A stretch of 64,000 nucleotides of DNA from JASGCL01 sp965262775 (lineage in GTDB: Bacteria > Pseudomonadota > Alphaproteobacteria > JASGCL01): positions 310,001 through 374,000 of the forward strand of contig CBDHFT010000001.1 in assembly GCA_965262775.1 (NCBI GenBank). The letters are read 5' to 3'. Positions 25,489 to 33,992 of this stretch are shown one piece after another. The notes below the pieces were generated by a model. It worked only from the letters and a program-made list of their open reading frames with translations, had not been told where the DNA came from and ran no database searches. The translations under genes were made by a program, and so were the position numbers. Every line of letters starts with the position of its first letter. The first letter of the stretch is position 1.

Positions 25489-26247
25489 ATGGCTATTACA
25501 GTTGCTTTTACAAACCAGAAGGGCGGGGTGGCAAAAACCACCACCACCGTCAACCTTGCCACGGCTTTGGCCGCCAGTGGTAAAAGATTGCTGGTGATAG
25601 ATTTTGACCCGCAAGGCAACGCCGCCACCGCCCTTGGTTTGTCCAAAGAGCAAACCCTGACTATTTATGAAGTATTGACCCAACAAACATCGATGCGCGA
25701 AGCCATTATTAAAAGCGCGGTGCCAGGATTATTTTATGTTTGTTCGTCCTTTAATTTGGCGGGGCTGGACCACGAACTCTACGGCACCGAAAACCCCGAA
25801 CAACGTTTGAAAAACGCCATCGACGCGGTGGCCGATGAATATGATTATGTTTTTATCGATTGCCCGCCCAGTTTGAACCTGTTGACGGTGAATGCCATGG
25901 TGGCGGCCAGCGAATTGATTATTCCCATGCAATGCGAATTTTACGCGCTCGAGGGGTTATCTTACCTTTTGCAAATGGTGCAGAAAATACAAAAAAATTT
26001 GAATCCTGGTTTAAAAATCGAAGGCATTGTTTTCACCATGTATGACGAACGTTCCAATTTAACAGGGGCAGTGGTCGAGGATGTTAAACAACATTTTAAA
26101 AAAGAAATTTATCAAACATTTATTCCGCGCAATGTTAAGGTGGCCGAAGCCCCCTCTCATGGTAAATCGGTTTTGCTTTATGATTTAAAATCGGCGGGGG
26201 CGCGCGCCCATGTGGCCTTGGCAAAAGAATTTCTGTCGCGTCATTAG
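25489..26247 (+). CDS. parA: Chromosome partitioning ATPase ParA (Soj)
   Basis: ParA is the DNA-binding ATPase that moves ParB-parS complexes. The 252-aa sequence has the deviant Walker A in FTNQKGGVAKTTTTVNLATAL, the Walker A-prime VIDFDPQGNAATALG, Walker B YVFIDCPPSLNLLTVNAM and the LEGLSYLLQ region. There is an AGGAA site before the ATG. Chromosomal ParA is normally followed directly by parB; here 3.8 kb of other genes, mostly on the opposite strand, intervene. It lies near parS-like sites and about 3 kb from the putative origin. Confidence 0.97.
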   Translation: MAITVAFTNQKGGVAKTTTTVNLATALAASGKRLLVIDFDPQGNAATALGLSKEQTLTIYEVLTQQTSMREAIIKSAVPGLFYVCSSFNLAGLDHELYGTENPEQRLKNAIDAVADEYDYVFIDCPPSLNLLTVNAMVAASELIIPMQCEFYALEGLSYLLQMVQKIQKNLNPGLKIEGIVFTMYDERSNLTGAVVEDVKQHFKKEIYQTFIPRNVKVAEAPSHGKSVLLYDLKSAGARAHVALAKEFLSRH

Positions 26248-26251
26248 GGCA

Positions 26252-26373
26252 GGGCAGGTTTGTTTGCCCTATCGCTGACGCTACTTGAGGGCAGGTTTGT
26301 TTGCCCTATCGCTGACGCTACTTGAGGGCAGGTTTGTTTGCCCTATCGCTAACGCTACTTGAGGGCAGGTTTA
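26252..26373. repeat. 37-bp tandem repeat, three copies plus a partial copy
   Basis: Three units of 37 bases (26252-26288, 26289-26325, 26326-26362) are nearly identical, differing in one base (GCTGACG to GCTAACG), and a partial unit extends into the 3' end of rsmG. Each unit holds GGGCA...TGCCC, which could form a short hairpin. The array fills the gap between the convergent parA and rsmG genes. Confidence 0.9.
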
Positions 26374-26967
26374 TTTCTTTTCCAACCGCGCTACCACACC
26401 GCCCGCGTCATTATGCGCCAAAATTTTCATGCGCCATTTTTGTTTTTCCACCGCATCGGCGGCTTGCCATTCGTCATGAATCTTTTCCCCCTTCAACAGA
26501 TACAGCGGTAATTTTTTTGGCATGACGGGCGATAATAGCGGCAATAGTTTTGGCAAGGGGAGCAGGGCGCGCGCCGTCATGAAGCCAGGGCGATGTTGCT
26601 TGACGAGGCTTGGCAATATTTCTTCCATGGCGCGGGCCAGCACCACACTATCAAGCCGCAGGTCGGCGACCATCGCCTGCAACGCCACGGATTTTTTATT
26701 TATTTTTTCGACCATGATAAATGCTTGGCCAAAAGACAAGGCCAAGGGGATGGCGGGCAAACCATTCCCCGAACCCAAATCGATGAAGCGCAGGTTTTTA
26801 TCATGACCGTCGCCACGAATGACCTGGCCCAACCATAAAGAGGGCGCGAGGTGATGTTGGTTAAAATAATCGAACGACGCAATTTGGTTGGGCGCGATAA
26901 GATTTAGTTTGCTATTCCATTGCACCAATTGGTGATAATAATTTTCTAAAGGGGGCAAGCCAGGCAT
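26371..26967 (-). CDS. rsmG: 16S rRNA (guanine527-N7)-methyltransferase RsmG (GidB)
   Basis: RsmG methylates G527 of 16S rRNA. The 198-aa sequence shows the N-terminal helix NYYHQLVQWNSKLNLIAP, the SAM-binding block RFIDLGSGNGLPAIPLAL, VEKINKKSVALQAMV, and the GFMTARALLPLPKLL segment with the conserved ARA. Length is normal for the family. It normally follows mnmG and precedes parA; here it is on the minus strand, convergent with parA, so local rearrangement has occurred. The tandem 37-bp repeats reach into its last codons. Confidence 0.95.
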   Translation of the reverse strand: MPGLPPLENYYHQLVQWNSKLNLIAPNQIASFDYFNQHHLAPSLWLGQVIRGDGHDKNLRFIDLGSGNGLPAIPLALSFGQAFIMVEKINKKSVALQAMVADLRLDSVVLARAMEEILPSLVKQHRPGFMTARALLPLPKLLPLLSPVMPKKLPLYLLKGEKIHDEWQAADAVEKQKWRMKILAHNDAGGVVARLEKK

Positions 26968-26985
26968 AAAAGAACAAAAAGCGAA

Positions 26986-28176
26986 TTAAAATTTTGTGAA
27001 TTTTTCGATTGTCAAACCAAACCCCGCCAAGCCAAGATATTGCTTTTCATGATGCGCCAAAAGATTAAGGCTGGTGATGCCAAGTTGTTTCAGCATTTGC
27101 GCCCCCAAACCAATTTCGCGCCAGATTTTTTTTCTTTGCTTGTCGCTATCTTGGTGGCTGTCATCCTTGCCACCATTGTTGCCACCATGGTTGCCAGCAT
27201 CGTTGCCAGCATGGTTGCCAGCATCGTTGCTTTCCACCCCCACCGCGCCACGGCGCAGGTATATTAACACCCGCGGTGCTTGCTGGCTTCCAGGGTCCTT
27301 GCTTAAAATTTCCAATGCTTGGTTTAAATCATTGGTGCCATCGTTAAAAATATCATCGGGCATGGTTTCGATATGCAAACGGGTCAGGGTGGGGGCGGTG
27401 CTGGCTTGGTTGGCATCGCCAAACACCAAAGCATAATGCGACACATCGTCAAAAATACTTTGGTAGGTATAAAGGGTGGCGGGGTTTTTCTTACCGCCTA
27501 TCATGATGTCGATATTTTTTTTATCCTTAAGGGTCAGCAATTGTTCGCGGTCCTGGCGATAAGAAATAATTTCATCGATGGTTAAAATGGGCAAGTTATG
27601 TTCCTTGGCAAAATCTATTAACTCTTCACCTTTTTTCACCGTGCCATCGTCATTGACCAACTCGCCTATCACCCCCACATGGGGCAACCCCGCCAAAGCC
27701 ATCAAATCCACGGCGGCCTCGGTATGGCCCGCGCGGGTTAAAACCCCGCCGCGCTTGGCGATAAGCGGAAAAACATGGCCAGGACGCACAAAATCATCGG
27801 CCTTGCTACCCTCGGCGGCAAGCAACCTCACGGCTTGTAATCGTTCCTTGGCGCTGATACCCGTGGTGACATGTTGCTTGGCATCGACCGAAATGGTGAA
27901 GGCCGTTTGGTGCGGTGCATCATTGTCTTGCCCTGGCACCATTTCATACAACCCCAATTGCTTGGCGCGTTCGCCCGTTAAGGGGGCGCAAATAATACCC
28001 GATGTATGACGGATCATAAATGCCATGGCTTGCTCGCTCATGGTGTTGGCCGCCGCTATGAGGTCGCCTTCCCCCTCGCGGTCGTCGTCGTCCTTCACCA
28101 ATATCATCTTGCCGTTTTTCAGGGCTTGCAAGCCCGCCGCAATTTTGGAAAAGGTTTTGTCGTTTTCAGCTGTCAT
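26986..28176 (-). CDS. ribB: 3,4-dihydroxy-2-butanone-4-phosphate synthase with degenerate GTP cyclohydrolase II domain (RibBX-like)
   Basis: The N-terminal 200 residues are an intact RibB domain of riboflavin synthesis: ILVKDDDDREGEGDLIAAAN with the acidic metal site, IRHTSGIICAPL, and RRGGVLTRAGHTEAAVDLM (in parts). The C-terminal half aligns with RibA by position but contains none of the three zinc-binding cysteines of GTP cyclohydrolase II and has no recognisable catalytic block, so it is probably inactive, as in RibBX proteins. A Asn/Gly/His-rich insertion (DAGNHAGNDAGNHGGNNGG, from a 12-bp tandem repeat at about 27165-27235) interrupts it. I chose the ATG at 28174-28176; the upstream extension is the leuA tail read out of frame. 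It follows leuA by 16 bases. Confidence 0.9.
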   Translation of the reverse strand: MTAENDKTFSKIAAGLQALKNGKMILVKDDDDREGEGDLIAAANTMSEQAMAFMIRHTSGIICAPLTGERAKQLGLYEMVPGQDNDAPHQTAFTISVDAKQHVTTGISAKERLQAVRLLAAEGSKADDFVRPGHVFPLIAKRGGVLTRAGHTEAAVDLMALAGLPHVGVIGELVNDDGTVKKGEELIDFAKEHNLPILTIDEIISYRQDREQLLTLKDKKNIDIMIGGKKNPATLYTYQSIFDDVSHYALVFGDANQASTAPTLTRLHIETMPDDIFNDGTNDLNQALEILSKDPGSQQAPRVLIYLRRGAVGVESNDAGNHAGNDAGNHGGNNGGKDDSHQDSDKQRKKIWREIGLGAQMLKQLGITSLNLLAHHEKQYLGLAGFGLTIEKFTKF

Positions 28177-28192
28177 AAAAAATCGTGCCGCC

Positions 28193-29938
28193 TTACTTTT
28201 TGTCCGTTGGCTGGTTAGCGTTTGCCAAAAATCGATTGGTGGCCGACAGGATAGCCTTAAGCGATGAAACATCAATACTGCGGTCGCGGCCCACACCATG
28301 CAAAACCTGGCCCGCGCCATCCCCCTGGTTGTTGCGACACTCCATGTAGGTAATGGCCGCGGCATCTTGCCCCTTGCCCAAAGCATGTTCGTTGTAATCA
28401 ACAATATCCAATTGCAAACCACTATCGCTGTTGAGGGCGGGGAGGAAGGCCTGCAACATGGTTTCCCCCGACCCCCGCAATATTATTTCTTTGCCGCCCT
28501 TGGTTAGGGCAAATGCGCAAGCCATGGTGCCGTCGTGGCTTTTTTCAGTGATGGTAAAATGTTGCCATTGATACAAACCATTTTTATCATTCAGGTAAGT
28601 TTCAAAAAAAGCCTGGTAAATTTCCGCCGAACTTACTTCGCCCAAATCCATACCTTCTTTGTCTTCGGATAATCTTTGCACCACGCCCGAAAATTCTATC
28701 TGCAAACGGCGCGGTAATTTTATACCATGGTCGGTTTCCAAAACAAATGACACGCCGCCCTTGCCCGATTGGCTGTTGATTCTAATCACGGCTTCGTATG
28801 TTGCACCAATGTCGGCGGGATCAATCGGCAGGTAAGGCACTTGCCAAATGGGGCTGTTGCCTTCTTTCAATGCTTTTAACCCCTTGTTGATGGCGTCTTG
28901 GTGCGAGCCCGAAAAGGCGGTGAAGACCAAAGCCCCCGCGTAGGGATGACGGTCGGCAACGGGCATACGGTTGCAATATTCCGCCACCGCCACCAGGTCG
29001 CGGATGTTGGAAAAATCGATGCCAGCATCAACCCCCTGGGTTACCAAATTAAGCCCCAAGGTCACCAAATCGACATTGCCCGTGCGTTCGCCATTGCCAA
29101 ACAATGTGCCCTCAACCCTGTCGGCCCCTGCCATCAAAGCCAATTCGGTGGCGGCAATGCCCGTGCCACGGTCGTTATGCGGGTGCAAAGACAAAATAAT
29201 TTCCTCGCGTTTTTTAAAATGCCTGTGCATCCATTCTATCATATCGGCGTAATGGTTGGGGGTGGCGATTTCAACGGTGGAGGGCAGGTTAAAAATAATG
29301 GGCTTTTGTTTGGTGGGCTTGATAATATCCTGCACCGCCTCACAAATCTCTAAGGCATAATCCAATTCGGTTTGGGTAAAGCTCTCGGGGGAATATTGAA
29401 AACGAATGTCGCTGTTTTTACATTGCTCGGCGTGGGATTTAACCAACGTGGCACCATGGCAAGCAATTTCTTTTACTTCTTTTTTGTCGGCTTTAAAAAC
29501 CACGCGCCGTTGCAGGGTCGATGTTGAATTGTAAAAATGCACGATGGCGCGGGGATAACCACGCAAAGCCTCAAAAGTTTTTTCTATCAAATGGTCGCGA
29601 CATTGCACCAACACTTGGGGCCAAACATCATCGGGGATGAGGTTGTTATCGATAAGGTGGCGGGCAAAGTCAAAATCGGGCTGGCTGGCGGCGGGAAAGC
29701 CTATCTCAATTTCCTTGTAGCCAATCTCGCAAAGTTTTTTAAACAGGCGGGTTTTGCGTTCTATGCCCATAGGCTCCACCAACGCCTGATTACCATCGCG
29801 CAGGTCGACCGAACACCAAATGGGCGATTTGGTAATTTGCTTGCTGGGCCATTGCCTGTCGGGCAGGTTGATGGGGGCAGTAGCCTCGTACTTATGAAAA
29901 GGCATGGTGGCAGAAGAAAGCGGTGGGCGCGACGACAT
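28193..29938 (-). CDS. leuA: 2-isopropylmalate synthase
   Basis: LeuA condenses acetyl-CoA and 2-ketoisovalerate in the first step of leucine synthesis. The sequence has the long type II form (581 aa): WCSVDLRDGNQALVEPMG at the catalytic entry, EIEIGFPAASQPDFDFAR, FNLPSTVEIATPNHYADMI and the metal-site HPHNDRGTGIAATELALMAGADRVEGTLFGNGERTGN (in parts), then a C-terminal LeuA regulatory domain (GSGETMLQAFLPALNS) that binds leucine. Translation may begin at an internal ATG at 29905 (MPFHKYEA), which matches the usual N-terminus better; neither has a strong ribosome-binding site. It is cotranscribed with the RibB-like gene. Confidence 0.95.
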   Translation of the reverse strand: MSSRPPLSSATMPFHKYEATAPINLPDRQWPSKQITKSPIWCSVDLRDGNQALVEPMGIERKTRLFKKLCEIGYKEIEIGFPAASQPDFDFARHLIDNNLIPDDVWPQVLVQCRDHLIEKTFEALRGYPRAIVHFYNSTSTLQRRVVFKADKKEVKEIACHGATLVKSHAEQCKNSDIRFQYSPESFTQTELDYALEICEAVQDIIKPTKQKPIIFNLPSTVEIATPNHYADMIEWMHRHFKKREEIILSLHPHNDRGTGIAATELALMAGADRVEGTLFGNGERTGNVDLVTLGLNLVTQGVDAGIDFSNIRDLVAVAEYCNRMPVADRHPYAGALVFTAFSGSHQDAINKGLKALKEGNSPIWQVPYLPIDPADIGATYEAVIRINSQSGKGGVSFVLETDHGIKLPRRLQIEFSGVVQRLSEDKEGMDLGEVSSAEIYQAFFETYLNDKNGLYQWQHFTITEKSHDGTMACAFALTKGGKEIILRGSGETMLQAFLPALNSDSGLQLDIVDYNEHALGKGQDAAAITYMECRNNQGDGAGQVLHGVGRDRSIDVSSLKAILSATNRFLANANQPTDKK

Positions 29939-30097
29939 GGTAGAATAGAAAAGGTAGCCTGTAGGTTTTTTTTAGATATAATCCATTGTAGGAATAGATT
30001 CAACCGCCAAAGCAAGCTAAAAATGGCCAGTATAATATTGGTAAAAATTTTGCTTTTTATAAGTCGAATCGGTTATAGGGTAGGATAGGACCAAAAG

Positions 30098-31153
30098 ATG
30101 AAAAACATAACACCCAAAAACCAAGGGCAAAAACCCACCGCCACCCCACCCGCTAATAAAAAGCAGGTTTTGGGGCGGGGCTTATCGGCCTTGCTTGGTG
30201 AAATGGCGACCGAGGTTCCCATTGCGGGGTATCAACCAGCCACACCCCCCGCCGATGCGGCGGCAAGAAATATCGATGGCACAAGTTTTAGCGCGGCACG
30301 CGACGGTAGCAAAAATAACATGATAGCCGCCATGGCGGGCACGGGCGTGGTGGAGCAACGAAAATATCGCGAGGTTTCAACCGCCAGCATCACCCCCAAC
30401 CCCAAGCAGCCGCGCAAAAACTTTAACCAAGAAAAATTGCAGGAGTTGGTCGAATCCTTAAAATTGCGCGGGGTTATTCAACCGCTGTTGGTGCGGCCAC
30501 ACCCGCAAAACCCCGATGCCTATGAATTGGTGGCGGGCGAACGGCGATGGCGCGCGGCGCAAATGGCGGGGCTTCACCTGGTGCCCGTGATAGTCAAAGA
30601 TTTGGACAATGCGCAAACCCTGGAATTGTCTTTGATTGAAAACCTGCACCGCGATGATTTAAATGCCATTGAAGAAGCCGAAGCCTTCCAACGGTTGATA
30701 GATGAATTTCAGCATAGTCATGAATCATTGTCAAAGATATTGGGGAAAAGCCGTTCGGCCCTGACCAATGATTTAAGACTCTTAACCCTGCCTAGTGGGG
30801 TTAAGGAATTGATAAAAATTGGCAAGTTATCGGCGGCGCATGGTCGCAACCTGGTCGGGGTGCCGCGCGCCGATGATTTGGCGATGAAGGTTTTGGCCGA
30901 ACAATGGTCGGTAAGAAAGTTGGAGCAGGAAGTAAAAAATTGGAAAGGGACGAGCGATGACAAAGCCACGGCGAGCAAACCCATGATGGGGAAGGACGCC
31001 CAAGTGAAGGATATAGAAAACAAATTGGAAAAGATTTTGGGGTTGAAGGTTGCGGTGCAGTTGAAAAAAAATAAATCGGCGGGCGCGATGACCATTTGGT
31101 TTGATAATGGCGAACAATTAACCAAGGTGGCGCAATTGTTGTCGAAAAAATAA
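30098..31153 (+). CDS. parB: Chromosome partitioning protein ParB
   Basis: ParB is the CTP-dependent clamp that loads at parS. The 351-aa protein starts with the typical GRGLSALLGE helix, then a long variable Ala/Pro linker, TPNPKQPRKNF, the CTP-binding GERRWRAAQMAG motif, IENLHRDDLNAIEEA, a helix-turn-helix with SRSALTNDLRLLTLP, and a C-terminal dimerisation domain. It is 3.8 kb downstream of parA rather than adjacent. Two parS-like sites lie in the same neighbourhood, so the whole ParABS system is present in the window. Confidence 0.97.
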   Translation: MKNITPKNQGQKPTATPPANKKQVLGRGLSALLGEMATEVPIAGYQPATPPADAAARNIDGTSFSAARDGSKNNMIAAMAGTGVVEQRKYREVSTASITPNPKQPRKNFNQEKLQELVESLKLRGVIQPLLVRPHPQNPDAYELVAGERRWRAAQMAGLHLVPVIVKDLDNAQTLELSLIENLHRDDLNAIEEAEAFQRLIDEFQHSHESLSKILGKSRSALTNDLRLLTLPSGVKELIKIGKLSAAHGRNLVGVPRADDLAMKVLAEQWSVRKLEQEVKNWKGTSDDKATASKPMMGKDAQVKDIENKLEKILGLKVAVQLKKNKSAGAMTIWFDNGEQLTKVAQLLSKK

Positions 31154-31194
31154 TGGCATCAACATTTTGCCTTTAAGCATTATCGAAAAAAATC

Positions 31195-32202
31195 ATGCCC
31201 GAATTGCCCGAAGTCGAAACGGTAAAATTGGGTTTGGCACGCCATATCATTGGTAAGGAAATAAAAAATATTTTTTGGTCGGGCAAGCCCATGCGCCGCG
31301 CCATCACCACCGTCCCCAACAACCAAATCGTCCCTGCAACCAAACACACAAAAGATTTAGAAAAAATATTGCAACGCCGTTGGCGTGGCAGAAAAATTAT
31401 CGATGTCAGACGCCGCGCGAAATATCTTATCATCGATGGTAGCCCCATGGTGGATGACGCCGTCGCCAACCAACCGCAACCAAGTGCGGGGGATACAAAA
31501 CGTTTGTTGCTTTGCCATTTGGGGATGAGCGGTTTTTTCGTTTTTGGCAACCAAGTCATAACGGTTGTGATGATGCCGAAGACCAAGATATTATACGTTG
31601 CCAAGCATGGGCAGGGGAAGAGAATCCTAACCCAGCATTAAAAGCAGATGATGCAACAAAAACATTTGCATGTGTTGATGTTGCTCGATAATGGCTTGCT
31701 GGCTTTTTATGACCCGCGGCGTTTTGGTTTTGTGGCTGACATGGATTCTGATTCCTTGCCATCCCATGCGGCGATGGTTGTTTTGGGGCAAGAACCCGAG
31801 GAAGCCAAGTTTGAATATTTGTGGCAAGCATTACAAAAATACAAATTGTCATTAAAAAGTTTTTTGTTGAATCAAAAAATCATTGTCGGCATTGGCAATA
31901 TTTATGCGGCGGAAATTTTATGGTTGGCGGGGTTATCGCCCACCCGCCTTTGCTATACATTGAACCAGGGGGAAGCAAAAATATTGTTAGCCGCCATCAA
32001 AAAAATATTGCGCCAAGCCATCAAGAAAGGCGGTTCCAGTTTTTCTGATTTTCGCCATCTTGACGGTGAATTGGGTTATTTTGCCAACCATTGGCGTGCC
32101 TACGGCATGGCCGAACAACCATGCCAACAATGCGGCAGGCCCATAAAAAAAATCTTGCAAAATGGTCGCACAACATATTATTGTGATTATCATCAAAAAT
32201 AA
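31195..32202 (+). pseudogene. mutM: Formamidopyrimidine-DNA glycosylase MutM, interrupted by an in-frame stop
   Basis: MutM removes 8-oxoguanine and ring-opened purines. MPELPEVETV at the N-terminus has the catalytic Pro-Glu pair, RRRAKYL carries the conserved Lys and LCHLGMSGFF follows. A TAA at 31639-31641 then interrupts the frame. The same frame resumes at once and reads MLLDNGLLAFYDPRRFGF, IGNIYAAEILWLAGLSP and a zinc finger, CQQCGRP...YYCDYH. The stop falls in a loop between conserved blocks and no frameshift is needed. The last zinc ligand, usually Cys, is His here. The second part begins with ATG pairs at 31648, so a split protein cannot be excluded. A sequencing error is also possible. 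Confidence 0.85.
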
Positions 32203-32219
32203 TTTACCAACATCGACTC

Positions 32220-32969
32220 ATGACTTATATTTTACAAAAAGAAAATGCGGGGGTTTTAACCCTGACGCTTAATAATCCCGAAAAGCTAAATGCCCTGTCG
32301 GACGCCATGATGACCGAGCTGGATGGTATTCTTGCCGCGGCGGATAAGAATGATAAAATCAAGGTTGTGTTGTTGCATGGCGCGGGGCGCGGTTTTTCGG
32401 CGGGCGCCAATATTGGCGAAATGGCGGCGGAATCGGCAAAGGGTTTGGCGGAAAAAAATTTCATCACCAAAAATTGGGAAGGCTTGGCAAGGTTTTCTAA
32501 ACCAACCATGGTCGCGGTGCATGGTTTTGCCTTTGGCGGCGGTTTGGAATTGGCGATGATGGCCGATGTGATGTTTGCCACGGCGGATTGCGCCCTGGCC
32601 CTGCCCGAGGTTACCCTGGCTGTTATGCCAGGGGCGGGGGGTTCGCAACGTTTGCCAAAACTGCTACCGCCGCAACTTGCCCATTACATGATATTAACGG
32701 GGGAGAAAATCACGGGCGCAACCGCCGAACAATTTGGTATGGTGGCAAAAACCTTTCCCGCCGAGAGCATATTGGGGGAGGTAGAAAAAATAGCGCAAAA
32801 AATAGCCACCTATTCCCTGCCCGCCCTGCAAGCCATCAAATCATCGTTGCGCGATGCTGCACAATTGCCACTGGCCGAGGGCATTGCCAAGGAAAGAAAG
32901 CGATTTTATTCTTTGTTCGATACCGCCGAACAAAAATCGGCCATGCAAAAATTTTTGCATAAGAAATAA
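32220..32969 (+). CDS. Enoyl-CoA hydratase/isomerase family protein
   Basis: This 249-aa crotonase-fold protein has the oxyanion-hole segments HGAGRGFSAGANIGEMA and AVHGFAFGGGLELAMMADVMFA, and the catalytic region LPEVTLAVMPGAGGSQRLPKLL with the two Glu positions expected in enoyl-CoA hydratases. It therefore probably hydrates 2-enoyl-CoA in fatty-acid or related degradation, for which the acyl-CoA dehydrogenase at 16.9 kb would be an upstream partner. The start follows mutM by 17 bases and the gene ends at a strong terminator. The natural substrate is not shown by the sequence. Confidence 0.93.
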   Translation: MTYILQKENAGVLTLTLNNPEKLNALSDAMMTELDGILAAADKNDKIKVVLLHGAGRGFSAGANIGEMAAESAKGLAEKNFITKNWEGLARFSKPTMVAVHGFAFGGGLELAMMADVMFATADCALALPEVTLAVMPGAGGSQRLPKLLPPQLAHYMILTGEKITGATAEQFGMVAKTFPAESILGEVEKIAQKIATYSLPALQAIKSSLRDAAQLPLAEGIAKERKRFYSLFDTAEQKSAMQKFLHKK

Positions 32970-33004
32970 AAAAGGGCGGTTATTGCTAACCGCCCTTTTT
33001 ATTT
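32969..33004. terminator. Bidirectional rho-independent terminator
   Basis: AAAAAGGGCGGTTA pairs perfectly with TAACCGCCCTTTTT across a four-base loop (32969-33000), with A- and T-tracts on the two sides. It stops both the convergent enoyl-CoA hydratase and outer-membrane protein transcripts. Confidence 0.92.
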
Positions 33005-33022
33005 TCTTGAAAGGAAAATAAC

Positions 33023-33727
33023 CTAGAAAGTATACTCAACCTTTAAAGTTGCGCTATATAAGAAAGCATCCTCATAAAGATCGCCGCTGCTCATGGAATA
33101 ATCACCAGTTAACTCAGCAACGTTCTTTTCGGCACCATCAGTATCAAAAAGTCTACGATTAAGTGACTTAGGTCTGATAAAGGCCGTAAACTTATTATCT
33201 AATGCAAAAACAAGATTTGCATTATAATGATAAGTAAGATCTAAACCTGCGCCCACCGTGGGGGAGAACATAGTTTCAATCAAAACATCGCCCTTTTGCA
33301 TGTCGTAGTTATAGACATCGGGCAGGAAGTTGTTGGCTTGTAAAGCGGTGATTTTGTATTTTTCAATACCAAAACCAAAAAGAAAATTAGGCGTTATAGA
33401 AAACCTACGCGAGAAATTTATCTCATAGCCTAATTTTCCATAAATATTATATTTTTGAGAAGAGGCCTCATATGTAGACGATATGTCGTCGCTATAGCCT
33501 TTCCCAAATAATGCATTGGCACCCAAGCCGAATACAAAATTATTATATTTATAGTTCATGCCACCGTCGACCCCGCCCAATATCAAAGATCCAGATGATT
33601 TTTTTGATGTAAAGACACCTACACTGGGACCGATATTGATGCTGAAGCCGTCGAGAGCTTTTGCTGTTGATAGAGATGTCAGCGATAAAGCCGCTGACAA
33701 AGCACTGGTTAGTAATATTTTCTTCAT
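33023..33727 (-). CDS. Outer-membrane beta-barrel protein
   Basis: The 234-aa protein has a clear signal peptide (KKILLTSALSAALSLTSLSTAKA, cleavage near residue 23) and a body of alternating amphipathic strands rich in Tyr, Gly and Phe, ending in the barrel-type VEYTF with a terminal Phe. This is the pattern of OmpW/OmpA-like or opacity-type small barrels, but no specific family is assigned. The gene has its own promoter that is nearly identical to that of the next gene upstream, which also encodes a barrel. No lipobox is present. Confidence 0.85.
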   Translation of the reverse strand: MKKILLTSALSAALSLTSLSTAKALDGFSINIGPSVGVFTSKKSSGSLILGGVDGGMNYKYNNFVFGLGANALFGKGYSDDISSTYEASSQKYNIYGKLGYEINFSRRFSITPNFLFGFGIEKYKITALQANNFLPDVYNYDMQKGDVLIETMFSPTVGAGLDLTYHYNANLVFALDNKFTAFIRPKSLNRRLFDTDGAEKNVAELTGDYSMSSGDLYEDAFLYSATLKVEYTF

Positions 33728-33770
33728 GGTTTTTTGTCTCCTTCCATATACTAAAAATAATTATATAGAA

Positions 33771-33799
33771 TATTTACCACTTATAATAAGCATTGTCAA
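33771..33799 (-). promoter_or_regulatory. Promoter of outer-membrane protein gene
   Basis: On the minus strand TTGACA (33794-33799) and TAAATA (33771-33776) are 17 bases apart. The sequence from the -35 to the ribosome-binding site resembles that at 35016-35044, including an AATTATTTTTAGTATATGGAAGG-like leader (20-base core shared). Confidence 0.7.
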
Positions 33800-33992
33800 G
33801 GGATGTTCTTGCCTTTGTTTATGAGTTCTTTATGGTTAAATCATTGATTTTGATATATATTTTATAAATCACGGGTTGCGTAGCGGCGATAAAGATGAAT
33901 CATGACCAAAGCATGTCATTTACTAAAATATAAAACAAAAAAATGGCAACCCCTAAGAATCGCCCTTTTCTTGTTTTTATAATGTTGCAAGA

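Noticed and set aside
29537..30088. Plus-strand frame of 183 codons
   Set aside because: It is antisense to the N-terminal half of leuA.
31639..31641. Recoding of TAA as a sense codon to explain the mutM stop
   Set aside because: TAA ends many intact genes in this window (for example parB, purL, ftsK), so a changed genetic code is not supported.
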